Shown: positions 40,173 to 40,313 of the stretch, piece after piece
Numbering within the stretch: the stretch's first letter is position 1
Layout of the letters: every line of letters starts with the position of its first letter
Assembly (NCBI GenBank): GCA_041946755.1
Contig: JBHGBB010000007.1
Location: 1-40,313, forward strand
DNA from: JBHGBB01 sp041946755
GTDB lineage: Bacteria; UBP4; UBA4092; JAOAEQ01
Direction of reading: 5' to 3'
DNA: 40,313 nt
Notes under the pieces: generated by a model
Database searches by the model: none
What the model saw: only the letters and a program-made list of their open reading frames with translations
Told to the model about the DNA's origin: nothing
Made by a program: the position numbers and the translations under genes

Positions 40173-40313
40173 TTTTACTACATTCCCGAAGGGGATGGAA
40201 GTTTTCTGAGATGAAATCGATATCTGCGGGGCTTGTCTTAAATTTTGATGTCTAATCGGGATCGGAGACCCGGAAGTACTTGCCCCTCGAATTCAGAAAC
40301 TCAATTAATGCAG
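40173..40313. other. Integrase upstream region at window edge
   Basis: This 141-base stretch before the integrase start holds no gene that I can support. It contains CGGGATCGGAGACCCG, a partial fold-back. An attachment site would be expected near the integrase gene, but no matching repeat was found in the window. Confidence 0.4.

Noticed and set aside
40255..40275. CGGGATCGGAGACCCG as a tRNA T-arm
   Set aside because: The loop is 8 bases, lacks TTC, and no other tRNA part is present.
40250..40290. Possible attachment-site repeat shared with the left join
   Set aside because: Only short words such as CGAATTC are shared with 24,363-24,400, which is within chance.

Overview
The window joins two very different pieces of DNA. 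Positions 1 to about 24,360 look like the chromosome of a free-living bacterium, with gaps between genes, frequent CGN arginine codons, sigma-70 type promoters (one perfect TTGACA / 17 bp / TATACT set at 7842-7870) and palindromic intergenic repeats. Positions about 24,364 to 40,313 look like part of a tailed virus or provirus. This half is tightly packed, AGA arginine codons are common, and stop and start codons often overlap. Its two clear promoters have the archaeal form (BRE plus TTTAAATA), and GGTGA-type ribosome sites are frequent. I infer that the right half comes from an archaeal virus and that the join is either an assembly chimera or, less likely, a real integration. I cannot name the bacterial phylum. 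Gene content suggests a poorly cultured lineage with secreted proteins and a carbohydrate-related locus.

Bacterial half: a secreted beta-propeller protein (222-1316); a leftward block with a secreted heparinase/alginate-lyase-like enzyme, a sugar-binding lipoprotein and a GT39-like membrane glycosyltransferase (1411-7711); a rightward pair sharing an N-terminal domain, one with HEAT-like repeats and one an HD-GYP protein (7946-11628); an orphan phage-holin-like gene (11670-12017); leftward genes for a TrpB-like PLP enzyme, a GuaB3-type IMP dehydrogenase relative and class II lysyl-tRNA synthetase (12301-16590); a secreted seven-repeat SBBP propeller with two C-terminal jelly-roll-like modules, a type IV pilin-like protein, and a decayed copy of the SBBP gene's 3' end (17001-20305); an endonuclease Q-like PHP protein ending in a beta-clamp-binding motif (20409-21647); an inositol monophosphatase family protein, a methyltransferase and a stand-alone EF-Tu domain 2-like protein (21775-23794). 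Positions 23,795-24,362 contain no gene but hold a cluster of near-perfect palindromes.

Viral half: a rightward late operon begins with the tail end of a broken gene, whose TAA overlaps the ATG of a 1575-residue tape measure protein. It continues with a tail-fibre-like protein, a LamG-like protein, a small coiled coil, a baseplate hub-like protein and three tandem tail-collar adhesins (24364-35442). Two leftward operons follow. One (36607 to 35454) encodes a CxxC-membrane-CxxC miniprotein, a zinc ribbon, a secreted protein and a helical protein. The other (39160 to 36808) is a chain of nine small genes headed by an AbrB-like regulator. A tyrosine recombinase (39255-40172) lies at the right edge. 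No terminase, portal or capsid gene is present, so the virus is incomplete here.

The features most worth a second look are the cross-domain join, tandem hairpins with paired base changes inside a small viral gene (38071-38181), a tail-hub module reused in a small leftward gene, the LITAF-like miniprotein, and the clamp-binding endonuclease Q.
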